64,000 nt of DNA from Cytospora piceicola. Lineage: Eukaryota; Ascomycota; Sordariomycetes; Diaporthales; Cytosporaceae. The stretch spans positions 744,001-808,000 of the forward strand of contig JALQBC010000001.1 of the NCBI GenBank assembly GCA_023375675.1, in the 5' to 3' direction. Positions 10,778 through 21,373 of this stretch are shown here, piece after piece (within the stretch, counting starts at the first letter, position 1; each line of letters opens with the position of its first letter). The position numbers and the translations under genes are program-made. The notes under the pieces are model-generated. The model ran no database searches, was not told where the DNA came from, and saw only the letters and a list, made by a program, of their open reading frames with translations.

Positions 10778-12958
10778 TGCAGTTTTCTTCGCATCGTCGG
10801 CCTCAAGGCGCTGTATCAGGCTGGCTTTATTCCGGCCAGACCTTGGAAGGCCCCGGGATTTGAGCAGCTCCTGTAGCCGTGCCTTGGTGGCCCCATAGTA
10901 CTTTTGCGTGCGGAAGCAAGGTGCCCCGATACCTTCCGCTGCTGTGAGGAACTCTTCCATGTCATCTAGGCCGGCCGGAACCTCGACAAGGTCTTAGCCC
11001 CAGATATCATCCTGATTTGCTGCCTCCCAGCCCTCAAATGAGATGCTGTCCTTGGGAATATCTTTGATCGAAATCCGATCGATCTGGGACCCATCTGGCC
11101 GTATAGAAATGCCACAGTTCTCAAAGGCCTTCCGGACCATTTCCTGCCTCTCATCTTCTAGCCGTTTACAGGCCTAGGCGACGATATGGGTGACCATAAT
11201 ACGGCGCCTCGAGACGTCCCATTTCTCCACAGGCCCGTGAAGATCCTCGTACGTATTGATATAATCGTCTGTGTAATCTCGCAGCCACTGTTTAAATGGC
11301 CCGTTGACGGCTATATCAAGGGGCTGAAGGAGAGATGTCGTGCCAGGCGGTATCATAGCCGGGGTAATACATGATTCTTTCAGGAGGTCCATGATGCCGG
11401 GAGTTTTATAGAAGGCTGCCACATCCATTACGAGCAGGGTGTCCTCGTTGTTTGTATAGGGAAGGAGCTCGTCCTCGATGAACTCCTTAAACAGAACCTC
11501 GTTATTATAGGCTGTATCGTTAAATCGCACAATGACGTCAGGGTGGTACAGATGCTTTTCCTTCTCGTACACATTGCCTTTTCCATAGAAGATGACTGTG
11601 AGCAGGAAACTGTACCTCTGTTAGTATGGGCTGCGCTGCAAAATAGAGGTACCACTTACTAATTAATACCATCTGCACAGATCTTCAAAATGAGTGTGGC
11701 CTGCCGTTTATTCCACCCAGATCGATCTGATTTGCCTGCAACAGTCTTAGCCCCTAGGCATTCGAAAGTGTAGCCATCTAGATACTCAAATAGCAGGGGG
11801 GTCTCGTCGATATTAATAATAAGCCGCTTCCGGAAACGCCGCAAGCGTATAGTGGGAAAGATAGGAGATGAGCATAGACCAGCATCGATCGGTCTGGTGT
11901 CAGTTTCGCGAGGCTGTGAAACGCGCCGGATAAATTATAGGAAGGAGTTTACGATAGTGACATACTCGCCGGGCAGTTTAGTAGCCATTTTAGTAAGACG
12001 ACGCCGCACAATCATGTACCTTTTAAAGAAACCTCGCAGCCATCCTACCGAATAGTAAAAGGTGGCCCACGGTGCGTAGGGGTAGATCTGGCCCCATAGC
12101 AGCTTTGTCTTCCGCCGAAACCAACCACCTGTAACTATACGGCCGGCTTCGCGATGCTGCAAAAAGGCAGTGTACAGGGCATCCTCGAGGTCTGGCCATT
12201 TGTGTGTGTATACGCGTGGCGTGCGGTCCACGATACGATCCCTGACCTTCCACCAGGCCGCGATAGTTTTATATGGTATTTTCCAAAATATACCGGCTTC
12301 CTAGTAGGTTAGCGGCCGTAAAACCTGTGTGACGCCCTCATAATTTCGGACCGTCTCGTACCCAAAGCCCGGCGGCTGGTCTGAACGTAGGTTAGGTCGC
12401 TTTTTTATAGGGAGGGGGGTCGTGATAGTTTCGTGGACGACGCGATGGTGTATCAGAAAAAGCAACACCTAGATCTTTCTCGCTCTGCTGTATATTTGTA
12501 TAGGCCGTACGATGGCTGTCTGGCGGTAGCGTGGTGCGCGCTGTGTAACGGCCTTAGTAGGCCGCCCTGGCTTTACCTTCGTAATGCGGGCGCCCCCAAG
12601 TTTGATTCCCAGTGTGTTAGCATCTTTCCCTACAGTTTAAGTGGGTTGTGTGCTCAACGGCTGGGAATTAGGATTAATCTCCTGCAAGGGTGCCATACCA
12701 GGGCGGCCGGTAGTGATGATAGCCACCGGACAGTCAACCACCAAAACGCGGCATCGTGACAGGTCTATGCCTGCGAGATTAGGTGACTAAGCATGTCAAT
12801 CGACCGCCTGAAGGTACAAAGCCGTCTGGCAGGGGCCCTGGGCATCGTAGGGCTTCGAAGGCATCGTGAGGGTGGTGTGGAGTGACGATGGCTTCGAAAT
12901 AGCCTATTGAAAAGATGCGATCTACAGTGATTTGTAACGCCGGCAGCGGCAGGCAAAT

Positions 12959-13000
12959 AAAAGCGGGGGGGTTGGTTCTGAGTTTGACCAGACTATGCGG
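12959..13000 (-). repeat. Right terminal inverted repeat of transposon
   Basis: Exact 42-base reverse complement of the left terminus: AAAAGC, seven G, then TTGGTTCTGAG through to CTATGCGG, followed by TA at 13001-13002. The transposase start codon lies about 260 bases inside this end. Confidence 0.95.
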
Positions 13001-13393
13001 TATCTAAGTATACTTGCTACCTATCTCATCCTCCACACCGTCGTCATTCTGTCTTCCTCCTGCAGCCAGTCTCCAGATGCCCCAGGACTTCTTTCTGGAC
13101 GGGATATCTTGTGCATCTCTGACCTCTGACCTCTGACCTCTGACCTCTGACCTCTGACACGGTGAGCGTCTCATAGTCAGGAATATTCCATTCCTCGTCA
13201 TAAGCAACTAAAGTAGTTGTAAACCACTTCTCCTTGGGAGTGACATAAATATTTATCTACTTGCCCTCACCCTCTCACCCACCCCTACTTCACATACCCA
13301 TTGCCCCGCCCTCCCCTCATATATCTACCTAGGTAGACCTCGCCAAGAGGGATACCCCTCCCCTCACAACCACCACCACCACCACCGCCCAAG
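13001..13393 (+). promoter_or_regulatory. Upstream region of sugar transporter gene
   Basis: The spacer starts with the TA target duplication of the transposon and holds the ctctgac repeat. A TATA-like stretch (ataaatatttat, about 13244-13255) precedes a pyrimidine-rich leader and one copy of the CCTAGG spacer palindrome near 13328. The 5' leader ends in a CCACCACCACC run just before the start codon. The transposon therefore sits within about 400 bases of this gene and could influence it. Confidence 0.5.
13117..13158 (+). repeat. Heptanucleotide tandem repeat, six copies
   Basis: Six perfect copies of ctctgac fill these 42 bases, between the transposon right end and the sugar transporter promoter. 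Confidence 0.95.
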
Positions 13394-15024
13394 ATGCCAC
13401 CCGCAATCATGACCAAGCAGCACGAGGTCGTGCTCTTCAGCTCGACCGCCATAGCCCTCTACGGCTACGACCAGGGCATGATGTCCCTGATCAACACGAA
13501 CCAGCACTACCTGCGCACCATGGGCATCGGCCCCGAGGACGCCCTCGTCGGCATCCTCGTCGCCGTCTACTACCTCGGCTGCTCGCTCGGCGCCGTGCTC
13601 TTCTCCCGCCTCTCCGACACCTACGGCCGCAAGAGGGCCATCTTCGCCTGCCTGGCCGCCGCCAGCCTGGGCAACCTGGTCATGTTCCTCACCGGCCTGG
13701 GCGGCTGGCACCGCCACGCCATCCACATGTTCTGGGTCGGCCGCGTGGTGATGGGCCTGGGGGTCGGGGGCATCGACGCCGTCATCCCCGTCTACAGCTC
13801 CGAGCTGAGCAGCGACGGGGCGCGCGGCAAGGCCCTGGCGCAGGAGTTCCAGATGAACATCTTCGGGCTGAACATGGCCTTCGCCATCAACCTGATTGTC
13901 ACCAACGCGCTGGGGAAGGCTGACCAGTGGGCGTGGCGGGTCCCCATCGTCGTGATGCAGGTGTATCCGTTCCTGCTGTTCCTCGTCATCGAGCGCCTGC
14001 CCGAGAGCCCGCGGTGGCTCGTCTACCAGGGCAGGAGGGACGAGGCGAAGGATTCACTGATTGACATCTATGGTGAAGACGAGGGGGACAAGAAGGCGGA
14101 GGATTTATATGATGCTCACGAGAGGGAGAAGGATGACAATGTCGGCTACATCGATATGATCACCCCCGGCCATTCGACCTTCCACCCCACGGTCGTCACA
14201 GTAATGGGCCAGATCAACCAGGCCTTGACGGGTTACGGTGCAGTCTCGGTCTATGGCCCTCAAATCTTCCAGGTGAGATCTCCCGATCCATTATAAGTTT
14301 CAAACAAGAAACAGAGTCCACTGACCAGATCCCTTCCTACCAGCTCCTCGGCTTCGGCGTCAAGGAGGCCGAATACATAACCCAGGGCAACTACGTTTCC
14401 TACTTCTTCCTGATGACCATCGCCTGGATCCTCATCGACGCCGTCGGCCGCCGCAAGCTCCTCCTGGGCGGCAGCGCCGCCCTGACCACCTGCTTCGCCC
14501 TCCTCACGCTCTTCGGCGCCCTGGCCGGGTCCGGGTCCGGGTCCTCGTCACCCTCCTCCCCCCCGGGCGCGCCCGCGATCCTGGGAACCATCTCCCTCTT
14601 CGTCGCCACCGGCGCCTTCGGCATCGGCTGGCTGAGCCCGGTCTGGCTCATCCCGACCGAGATCTACGCGACGACGGCGCGCGCGCAGGCCGCCGCCATC
14701 TCGGTCGTGGTCTGGGGCCTCGCCAACTTCGCCGTCACCCTCGCCAGCCCCATCCTGTTCAACAACCTCGGCCACCGCATCTTCCTCGTCTTCGCCGCCA
14801 CCAACGCCGCCGCCGGCGCCTGGACCTACCTGTACCTGCCCGAGAGCGGCGGCCGCAGCTTCGAGGACAACCAGCAGTTCTTCGAGGACGCCCGCAGGGA
14901 GGGCACCTGGAGGGTCTCGAGGGTCGCCGGCGGCGCCTACAGGCGGCTGGCGTACGGGGGCGACCTCGAGGGGGAGAACGAGCCCCTGCTGCAGAGGCTG
15001 CGGGACCAGGTGGAGGAGCTTTGA
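13394..15024 (+). CDS. MFS sugar/hexose transporter
   Basis: Plasma-membrane transporter of the sugar porter family. Two exons, 13394..14272 and 14344..15024, with a phase-0 intron (14273..14343) give 519 residues, normal for the family. The sequence shows the family pattern: ALYGYDQGMMSLI in the first helix, the RLSDTYGRKRAIF loop 2-3 motif, PESPRWLVYQGR after helix 6, a second-half DAVGRRKLLLGG loop, PTEIYATTARAQAAA near helix 10 and LPESGGRSFED at the end of helix 12. Twelve membrane helices are plausible. The last motif departs from the usual PETKG (ESGG), and a Ser/Gly-rich insert (GSGSGSSSPSSPPGAP) lies between helices 8 and 9. Substrate cannot be read from sequence. It converges on the RTA1-like gene, with 168 bases between stop codons. 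Confidence 0.9.
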
Positions 15025-15192
15025 TCTTTTGGGTGGGTGTAGGGAGAAGGGAAAACGCTTGCCAGAGTTGGTTAGAATTGTTGCTTCATTGCTTCATAAG
15101 ACAAGTGGTATTTAGATCTATTATAATATCGCTGAGAAACGCTCTGAGGTTGTGTATAGAAATCAAAGTTGACTGCATGAACCCAGCCACAA

Positions 15193-16491
15193 TTATTTGG
15201 AAATCGGCTCTTTAGTCTCGTGCTCGCTCTCACTCCTCCCGTGCTCTGCATCAAGACCCTCGCCATTCTCTCGGGACGCCTTTGACCCCTTGGCCATCTG
15301 AGGAAAGTAGATGCCAGGCGGGAAACAGCTCAGGAGGAACACACAGATGAGCATCATGAAGGAGTCGAGCACCGTGAAGCTGGGCTGGTCCTGCATGATG
15401 TAATTTCCCCAACCGCCAGCCATCTCGGCGACACTGTCAAGAGGAAGTCAGCACAGAGGTCCCAGTTATCGTAGTACCAAAGTGTCCTGAGGTTCTGAGA
15501 GGATGTTCATGGGAAGAAAAGAAAAGAGGGGGGGGGGGGAGGCGCAAGACAGCCCACTCACCGATATATACACCGGATCTGCACACACACGTATGCACCC
15601 AGCATAGCAAACGCGAACATCCTGAACTTGCGGTCGTTCCACAGCGCCAGGGCCGCGGGCGTGGCGCCGGGGCCGCGCACCCACCTCCGGACGCGCAGCC
15701 AGTAGTCGATGCTCATGGTGCCGAAGCACAGCAGCACGATGACCTGCAGGACGATGCCGGCGATGATGGCGTGGTCGCCGGCCGCCAGCAGCGCCTCGTT
15801 GGTGGACCCCGCGCTGGCCGCGATGCCGCCGCCCGCCGCCTGCACCAGGAGGCAGCTCACGTCGGCGGGCACGAAGATGAGGGGCAGCAGCCTGGGGCGG
15901 ACGCGCGAGAGGGAGGGGTTCAGCGCCAGGCAGACGTGCTTGAGCGTCAGGTAGATGCTGATGCAGACGAGCGTCGGCGCCAGGATGATGGCGCAGATCT
16001 GCGTCTCGAAGGCTTGCTGGTTGTAGGGGTTCGTGGAGAGGGCGATGCGGCCGCCGTATCCTGTGGGAAGTGGTAGGACTGGTTAGTCCGGTTTGATTTC
16101 AAAGGAAACTCATCGTGTCGCCCGTGTTGATTTGCGTTTTCCATGAAACTTAAGATACCTCCGCGTAAGGCCTGCCAAGAGCACAATCCACACAGACACC
16201 AGCCTGTCTCCTTCTCACGTTCCATAGTGCAGGGTGAGGAGGGTACCCACCAGCAAGCTCAAGGGCACAGCCGGCCACGATGAAAGACATGAACGCCCAC
16301 GTCCTCTTCCAGACGCCAAAGACCAACTGGATGATCATGGCCAGGCCAAAAGCAGCAGCGATGAAGCTGTTCAGCCCCTTGTTCGGGTAGTAGCCGAGGG
16401 TGGTATCGCTCACTGGGCACATCGCGCTCACATGTGTGCACGAGTAGAACGTATTGGCCCCGCCCGATCCGCTGGTGCTGTTGTCCGCCAT
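15193..16491 (-). CDS. RTA1-like seven-helix membrane protein
   Basis: Member of the fungal RTA1/RSB1 lipid-translocating exporter family, whose relatives confer 7-aminocholesterol resistance or export sphingoid bases. Three exons, 16491..16251, 16060..15562 and 15433..15193, join in frame to 326 residues. Introns are 190 and 128 bases; the second contains a run of nine G on the plus strand. The N-terminus is short and soluble with several Cys (YSCTHVSAMCPVSDTT). GYYPNKGLNSFIAAAFGLA starts the first helix, and YGGRIALSTNPYN, LAPTLVCISIYLTLKHV and FVPADVSCLLVQAAGGG match conserved RTA1 blocks. The tail after the last helix is charged and probably cytoplasmic. The ligand is unknown. Confidence 0.87.
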
Positions 16492-17600
16492 GTTGATTAT
16501 ATATCGTCCACTCGGGACGCCTGACAGCCTTGTTGTATCACTTTAGTATCACTTCAGTTGGCTCGTCCTGGTTGTCCGAGGAGGGTATTGGGTGGAGAAT
16601 TGTCGCTGGCGCAAACTTATGGGTTTCCCAGCAGCAATGGCGACGAAGGAAGAAAGTAAACAATGACACTGGGGAAGAGACTACCAGGAAGAAAGAAGTT
16701 GACGTAAGAAGCAAACAAGAAATGGCTAAGGATATGGGGATATCTATGGGAATTAGAAATCCTCGGCCCAGGTGTAATCCGTAAGCATAATGGCCAATGA
16801 GACGGGGGTGTATACGGGTGGGAAGACAAGGACTACGGCTGTAAGCAGACCTGCTGTCCCTGCCGGATCTCATTGGGACGTAAAGAGCCAGGGACAGTGG
16901 AGCTGAAAGCCACCGAAACGAGCGAGGACGTGATACAATACGGGGTTGAAAAAGAACAGTACGGCAAAGGGGCCGAGGTTGAGTCAAGGAAGAGCGTATC
17001 CCGTCGTCATGGGTTTCTTGTTTTTCCTTTATTCGCCATGCTGGACAGGATGAGCAAAACAGCCTTACTGATTTGCCCGTCTCTTTGAAGTCCCGAGTCG
17101 TACGGACTGTTTCCTGCGGTCACAAAAGGACGCCCTCCTTCTCTTGCTGTCGCCACTGAATAAAATAGCCGTGCCGGATAGCGCATTTTCAAGAATGGGG
17201 TGGACGACAAGACAAATAGAGCAAGCAGTGCGAGCCAGACCAGACGCTAACACCAAATAGGTGGGCTTGCATCCCCGGAGCTGAATTGCTCCGTGCGTGT
17301 GTTTATGCACGCCGGAGAACAGCCATGCCGAGGATTATGCAGATGTTATGAACAATGGTTGGCCCTCGCAGGTGTTCATCCGGGAGACAATACCACAGAC
17401 GATACCCGCTGGGTTTAGAGCTAGGCCTAATAATTGTCGACGCAAATGATCACAACCTAATCATCCATCACTACCTGTTGATACATACGTACATGCACGG
17501 AGGGCTGGGGGGATTCACGGGTCTGGAACTCAGGACAGGGGTCATCATGATGGCGAACGCAAGATCCAAATAGTAAGACTGAGTAAGACTGGTCTCTTGA
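16492..17600. other. Spacer between RTA1-like and dehydrogenase genes
   Basis: About 1.1 kb with no supported gene. It should hold the promoter of the RTA1-like gene at its left and the 3' untranslated region of the dehydrogenase at its right. Frames of 60-150 codons here lack domains and overlap each other on opposite strands. Confidence 0.4.
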
Positions 17601-18913
17601 TCATTCCCTTCCACCTAGATATCTATATACGACGCTAAAATCTCTCCCTCTACACCTCTCATCCTGCTCAGCAGCCTCGTACAAGCCCTTCGCAGAGTCA
17701 GCAAGCTGCAGCCTAGCACCAGCCTCCTCCGCTGCAACCACAGCGAGACGCAGGTCCTTCGCCATCAGTGAGATGCCAAACCCGCCGGCATAGCCCCGGC
17801 TCGCGGGCGCTCTCTCTACGACACCCTTTACGGGGTTATTGACCTCACTGGGCCAGCAGCGTCCTGTACTAACGTTGATCACACCGGCCAGCACCTTGGG
17901 GTCCAGACCCCACCGCATCCCGAGGTTCATTGCCTCCGCCGTGGCGATGTTGTTTATGGCAAGCAGGTAGTTGTTCGCCAGCTTAGCCGACAGCCCTGTG
18001 CCCTGTTCGCCGCAATGCATGACAGTTTTCCCCATACGAAGCAGAACAGGCTCGATCCGAGGGACCATCTCGACTGGTCCGCCGAGCATGAATGTCAACG
18101 TCCCGGCTGCCGCACCAACGATACCCCCAGACATGGGCGCGTCGACAAAATGAGCCGTCCCACTCGGGAAGGCCCTTGTGACAGAGGCGGCCACCTCTTG
18201 CGAGGATGAAGGATCGACGGTCGAGCAGTCGATGAAGAGGCGCGAACTGGCCCGAGGGCTTGGTTCGGCTTTCAGGATAGACGCGTATACAGCCTTGACA
18301 TGCGATGGCTCGGGTAGCGCCGTGATGGTAACGTCCTGCAGCGAGGTTGCTTGTTAGCGAAACTATCGCAGAATGTAAAGGCAGGTTTGAAATGAATGTG
18401 TCATGTGCCGAGACTTCAGAGGATTGGCTTTATATATTGAAATAATCACGGGACAGCCAGCAAGCTGGCTGCAACTTAGATCAGAGATAGAACAAAATAA
18501 AATCATCATTGTACGACGGGCGAGGCAGGAAGAAGAAGCTCTTCGAAGGAAGAAAGTGAATACGTACTGCGTCTTTGGATGCATCTGCTGCGCTGGACGC
18601 CAGCTCAACAGATGCTCCACCGGCCTGTGAGGCCGTCATCTCGCCGGCTAGCCGTTGCATGGCGTCACGGTTGATGTCGAAGATACTGAGACTGTCTGCC
18701 GGAGGAAGCTTGGCCTGGAGGTTCTTTGCCATTTGAAAACCCTATGAAAGCATAATGTTAGCAACACGGTGACGATACTCATTTTTGAAGGCAGGAGTTG
18801 CTTACCATCTGTCCCAGGCCGATGAAGGCATAGTTGTCCAACCTGTGCGGAGTAGACGAGAAGTCCCGTCGCTGCAGGCGGAGCTGCCTCCATGCTGTAG
18901 GAATTGGCCGCAT
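17601..18913 (-). CDS. 3-hydroxyisobutyrate dehydrogenase-like enzyme
   Basis: NAD-dependent beta-hydroxyacid dehydrogenase resembling mitochondrial 3-hydroxyisobutyrate dehydrogenase of valine breakdown. Three exons, 18913..18806, 18741..18568 and 18335..17601, join with phase-0 introns of 64 and 232 bases to 338 residues, typical for the family. The N-terminus (MRPIPTAWRQLRLQRRDFSS) is Arg-rich and free of acidic residues, as in mitochondrial presequences. Motifs: NAFIGLGQMGFQMAKNL-type Rossmann loop split by intron 1, DVTITALPEPSHVKAVY, substrate-binding DAPMSGGIVGAAAGTLTFML and the catalytic-lysine block GLSAKLANNYLLAINNIATA. KDLRLAVVAAEEAG is near the C-terminus. A related enzyme such as tartronate semialdehyde reductase remains possible. 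Confidence 0.9.
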
Positions 18914-19985
18914 GGTCTCTGTGTATTAGTCGAGGAGATGGGAGCGAGATGAGACAAAAGAGAAGACCATGCACCCCCAGGCGAGGGGTAGTTGGTAGCA
19001 GGTCATTGTTCCCCAAAAGCCAGCCATAGCCGCCCATTGCCGCCGAGTGAGAGGGCCATCTCCATACTCGGCACATTGGCACGCGACGGGTGCTGGCGGT
19101 GGGAGGCGGAGCTCCATAGCAGGCAAAAAAGCTGACCACGTGCCGACCTTACCTTGAGCTCAAAGCTCAAGCTGCATATGCAATGCAGCCTGGCCTTGCG
19201 CTCTCAAGAACCATTGAAATGATAACAGAGCACACTTTGGAGCTCGAAAGCTCCTTATGTATGCTCTTGCGATCGCGTTGATCAGGTTGCGGGCTCGGGA
19301 AGGATCTGCATTCTCCCATGTGGTTTGGAAGAAAGGGCAGCAGGGAGAAATTTGGTGGGAACTTGCAGCCGAGGTTTTTATCCCCGCTAAAGCGGTCAGC
19401 ACCGGCAATACATGTACGGATGGGTAATGGGTCCATACGGCATCCTCGGTGTACCAGCTGCAGATGCCCGGGGCCAGAACAGTTTATACTTGGCCAGGTG
19501 GGCAGTTTACAAATATCATTGGAGCCCCTGAACATTGCTAGGACGACACGCTTGCCAGTGTGGATAACTTAATAGAATTATGTATCGAGCCTGGCAGTCA
19601 AGTAACATCTGCGGAAAGCCTCATCTCAACCCAGGGGATGCCGAGATATTGCCAAGTGAATCAATAGATGTGAACCGAGTGCAAGATTTAATACAAATAC
19701 CTGAGCGTAGTTACAATGAATCCATCCCTCCACCCACGCCATAAATCCGATGAAACGAAAGGTTCTCGAGCGAGAGAGTGAGGCGCATCATGATGCTGTG
19801 TAGATCCAGTTGAGCCCCGCAGTCGAACGGGACTTCCGGCCATCCAAAACTCCAACCAAGCCAACATTAACGAAATATTGACGGTACCAGGGTACTAGTC
19901 TGTCTGTCTGTCTGTCTGTCTTTGTCCAATCCCTCCCCCCTTCTCCTACAGAACCCACAATACTCTTCATCTGTCCAACCTCTCC
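18914..19985. other. Spacer with CTGT microsatellite
   Basis: About 1.1 kb between the dehydrogenase start and the 3' end of the Bqt4-like gene. It contains a run of about six tgtc units at 19899-19922. No gene is supported. Overlapping minus-strand frames at 19160-19535 have no recognisable domain. Confidence 0.45.
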
Positions 19986-21373
19986 TCAGAGGAAGTTCAT
20001 CGCGTAAGGGATCAGCGCCCTACAAATCAGTTAGTCAAGTGTTTTGATACTCTCTCGTTTGAATCTGTGTTGGTCGGACTCACCCAGCTGCCAATGTGAA
20101 GGTGATGCCAAACAGAGCTCGCTTCTTGACCTTCTCCTTGCGCAACTCCATCTCGGTCTTGACCCTCTTCGCCCTCGGTTGCTGAGAAGCGCTGCTCTCA
20201 CCCTCGCCGTCTTCGGCAACATTGTCTGCCTCGAAGTCGTCTGCTTTCCTTTTCCCCTTTGCTGACTTAGGGGTAGACGCAGCGTTCCCGGCCTTCGCGG
20301 CTTCGACCATAGCCTTGGCGTCCTCAATCAACTTCGCTGCATCGTCTGGTCCCTGGATACCTGCGGAGAAGGGCACTTCGACGCCGACCTTGGTGCGCCT
20401 GACCTCGCTGCCGACTGCGTCGGTCTCGACGTCCTGGTCGATGTTGACCTTGACCTTGGGCTCCTCTTCAACCGTCTCTAGCGCAGCAGCTGCCTCCTTT
20501 TCGGGCGACTCGACCTTAACATCCTCCGGCTTCAGAACCTCGCTCGGTGCCAGTACTGGGACGTCACCATTTGTGAGTGATGTCTTTCGGCTGCTGGTGC
20601 TAGTTGTCTCGCTGGCCTCGTTCTGCGAGGCGGCAGATCTTGTTGACCGCTTGCGCGGGCTGGCGATCGTGCGACGGCTGGCGCTCTTGTTAGGACTAGC
20701 CGAGCGTCTGTTGCGGTTACTCTTAGGCGTAGGTGGTACAAGACTACCTGTAGCGCTTGAGAAGAATTTCGGGGGTGCGTTGATGCGTTTGGCCGGGCTG
20801 TTGTCGGAGTTGGTAGTTGATACTGCTATATCGGCGGGGTCCAGCAAAGCACGGATCCACGGGCCAACACCATATTCGTCGGCCAGAGTCAAAGCGGACT
20901 CCGGAGGGATCCAGACGTTGCCAGCCGTCTCCTCTGGGCTAGTAGTCGCGAGAGACTTGATGTACCGGCGCTCTGCCTCCTCTTCCTCAGCCATCGCGTA
21001 TGGGAAGGTCGCCTTGAACATTCCAGTCGCACTAACGTAACCGTCGTGGCTGCGTCGCATAAGGAAGTAGCTGTTAGGGCTAGACTTGAAGATACCCGAG
21101 ACGATTCCCTTGGGAATGGGTGCGCGGAGGTGAGCATAGTCGAAGACGCCGAGAGCTGCAGGATCGACGGACGCGCCGGGAGGTGCCGCGACCATCCTCG
21201 CGGTAAGCTGAGTCTGGCCAAGGCGACGACGTGAGACGAGGTCAGTAACTAGAAATAACGTTAGCTTTGCCTAAGCCTATATCTGCGAGCGCAGCAGACC
21301 TACAAGTAGGCACGTCCTCGGTCAAGAAGGGATTGCGCTTCGCAGGCAGTGTTCTAGCAGTTGGTAGCGCCAT
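19986..21373 (-). CDS. bqt4: Bqt4-like inner nuclear membrane protein (APSES/KilA-N fold)
   Basis: Homologue of fission-yeast Bqt4, which anchors telomeres to the inner nuclear membrane. Three exons, 21373..21304, 21248..20084 and 20019..19986, join in frame to 422 residues. The N-terminus MALPTARTLPAKRNPFLTED and the segment SRRRLGQTQLT match the family as I know it. The APSES-like DNA-binding fold covers roughly residues 60-160 (VFDYAHLRAPIPKGIVSGIF, RRSHDGYVSATGMFKATFPY, WIPPESALTLADEYG). The middle is a Ser/Thr/Lys/Glu-rich disordered linker with basic patches. The C-terminus ALFGITFTLAAG continues in exon 3 as ALIPYAMNFL, forming a single tail-anchor helix. Dropping the last 34-base exon would remove the end of that helix. 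A plain APSES transcription factor is less likely because of the tail anchor. Confidence 0.87.

Larger units (their letters stand above)
10166..12696 (-). pseudogene. Transposase (HTH, DDE, SAP), inactivated by nonsense changes
   Basis: One frame runs from the ATG at 12696-12694 through exon 1 (12696..11660) and, after a 50-base intron (11659..11610, GTAAGT donor, TACTAAC branch), exon 2 to a stop at 10166: 826 codons before the stop. Six codons are in-frame stops: 12639-12637, 12471-12469, 12303-12301, 11937-11935, 11176-11174 and 10996-10994. All are TAA or TAG, consistent with CAA/CAG changed by C-to-T, and there is no frameshift. Order of parts: AT-hook-like KPGRPTK, CENP-B/Tc5 HTH (WPDLEDALYTAFLQHREAGR), DDE catalytic region with INIDETPL, LLVMDVAAFYKT and LLQPLDIAVNGPF, and a SAP-like DNA-binding helix pair (RLQELLKSRGLPRSGRNKAS). 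Repeat tracts and a polyglutamine end follow. All three catalytic aspartates persist. Just beyond the stop the frame reads Q-stop-Q-stop-Q, so the original end may lie further left. Confidence 0.88.
9175..13000 (-). mobile_element. Complete pogo/Tc1-mariner-type DNA transposon
   Basis: A 3826-base element bounded by perfect 42-base terminal inverted repeats (9175..9216 and 12959..13000) and flanked on both sides by TA (9173-9174 and 13001-13002), the target duplication of the Tc1/mariner superfamily. It carries one long minus-strand transposase frame with CENP-B/Tc5-type helix-turn-helix and DDE_1-type catalytic region, which places it in the pogo/Fot clade. The transposase is broken by six TAA/TAG codons but shows no frameshift before its annotated end, a pattern expected from C-to-T changes of RIP. 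The remaining space contains a possible second coding segment on the plus strand (9500-9786) and a non-coding left arm. The intact ends suggest a fairly recent insertion. Confidence 0.92.

Noticed and set aside
13364..13726. 120-codon minus-strand frame opposite the sugar transporter
   Set aside because: It is antisense to a well-supported exon and its composition mirrors that exon.
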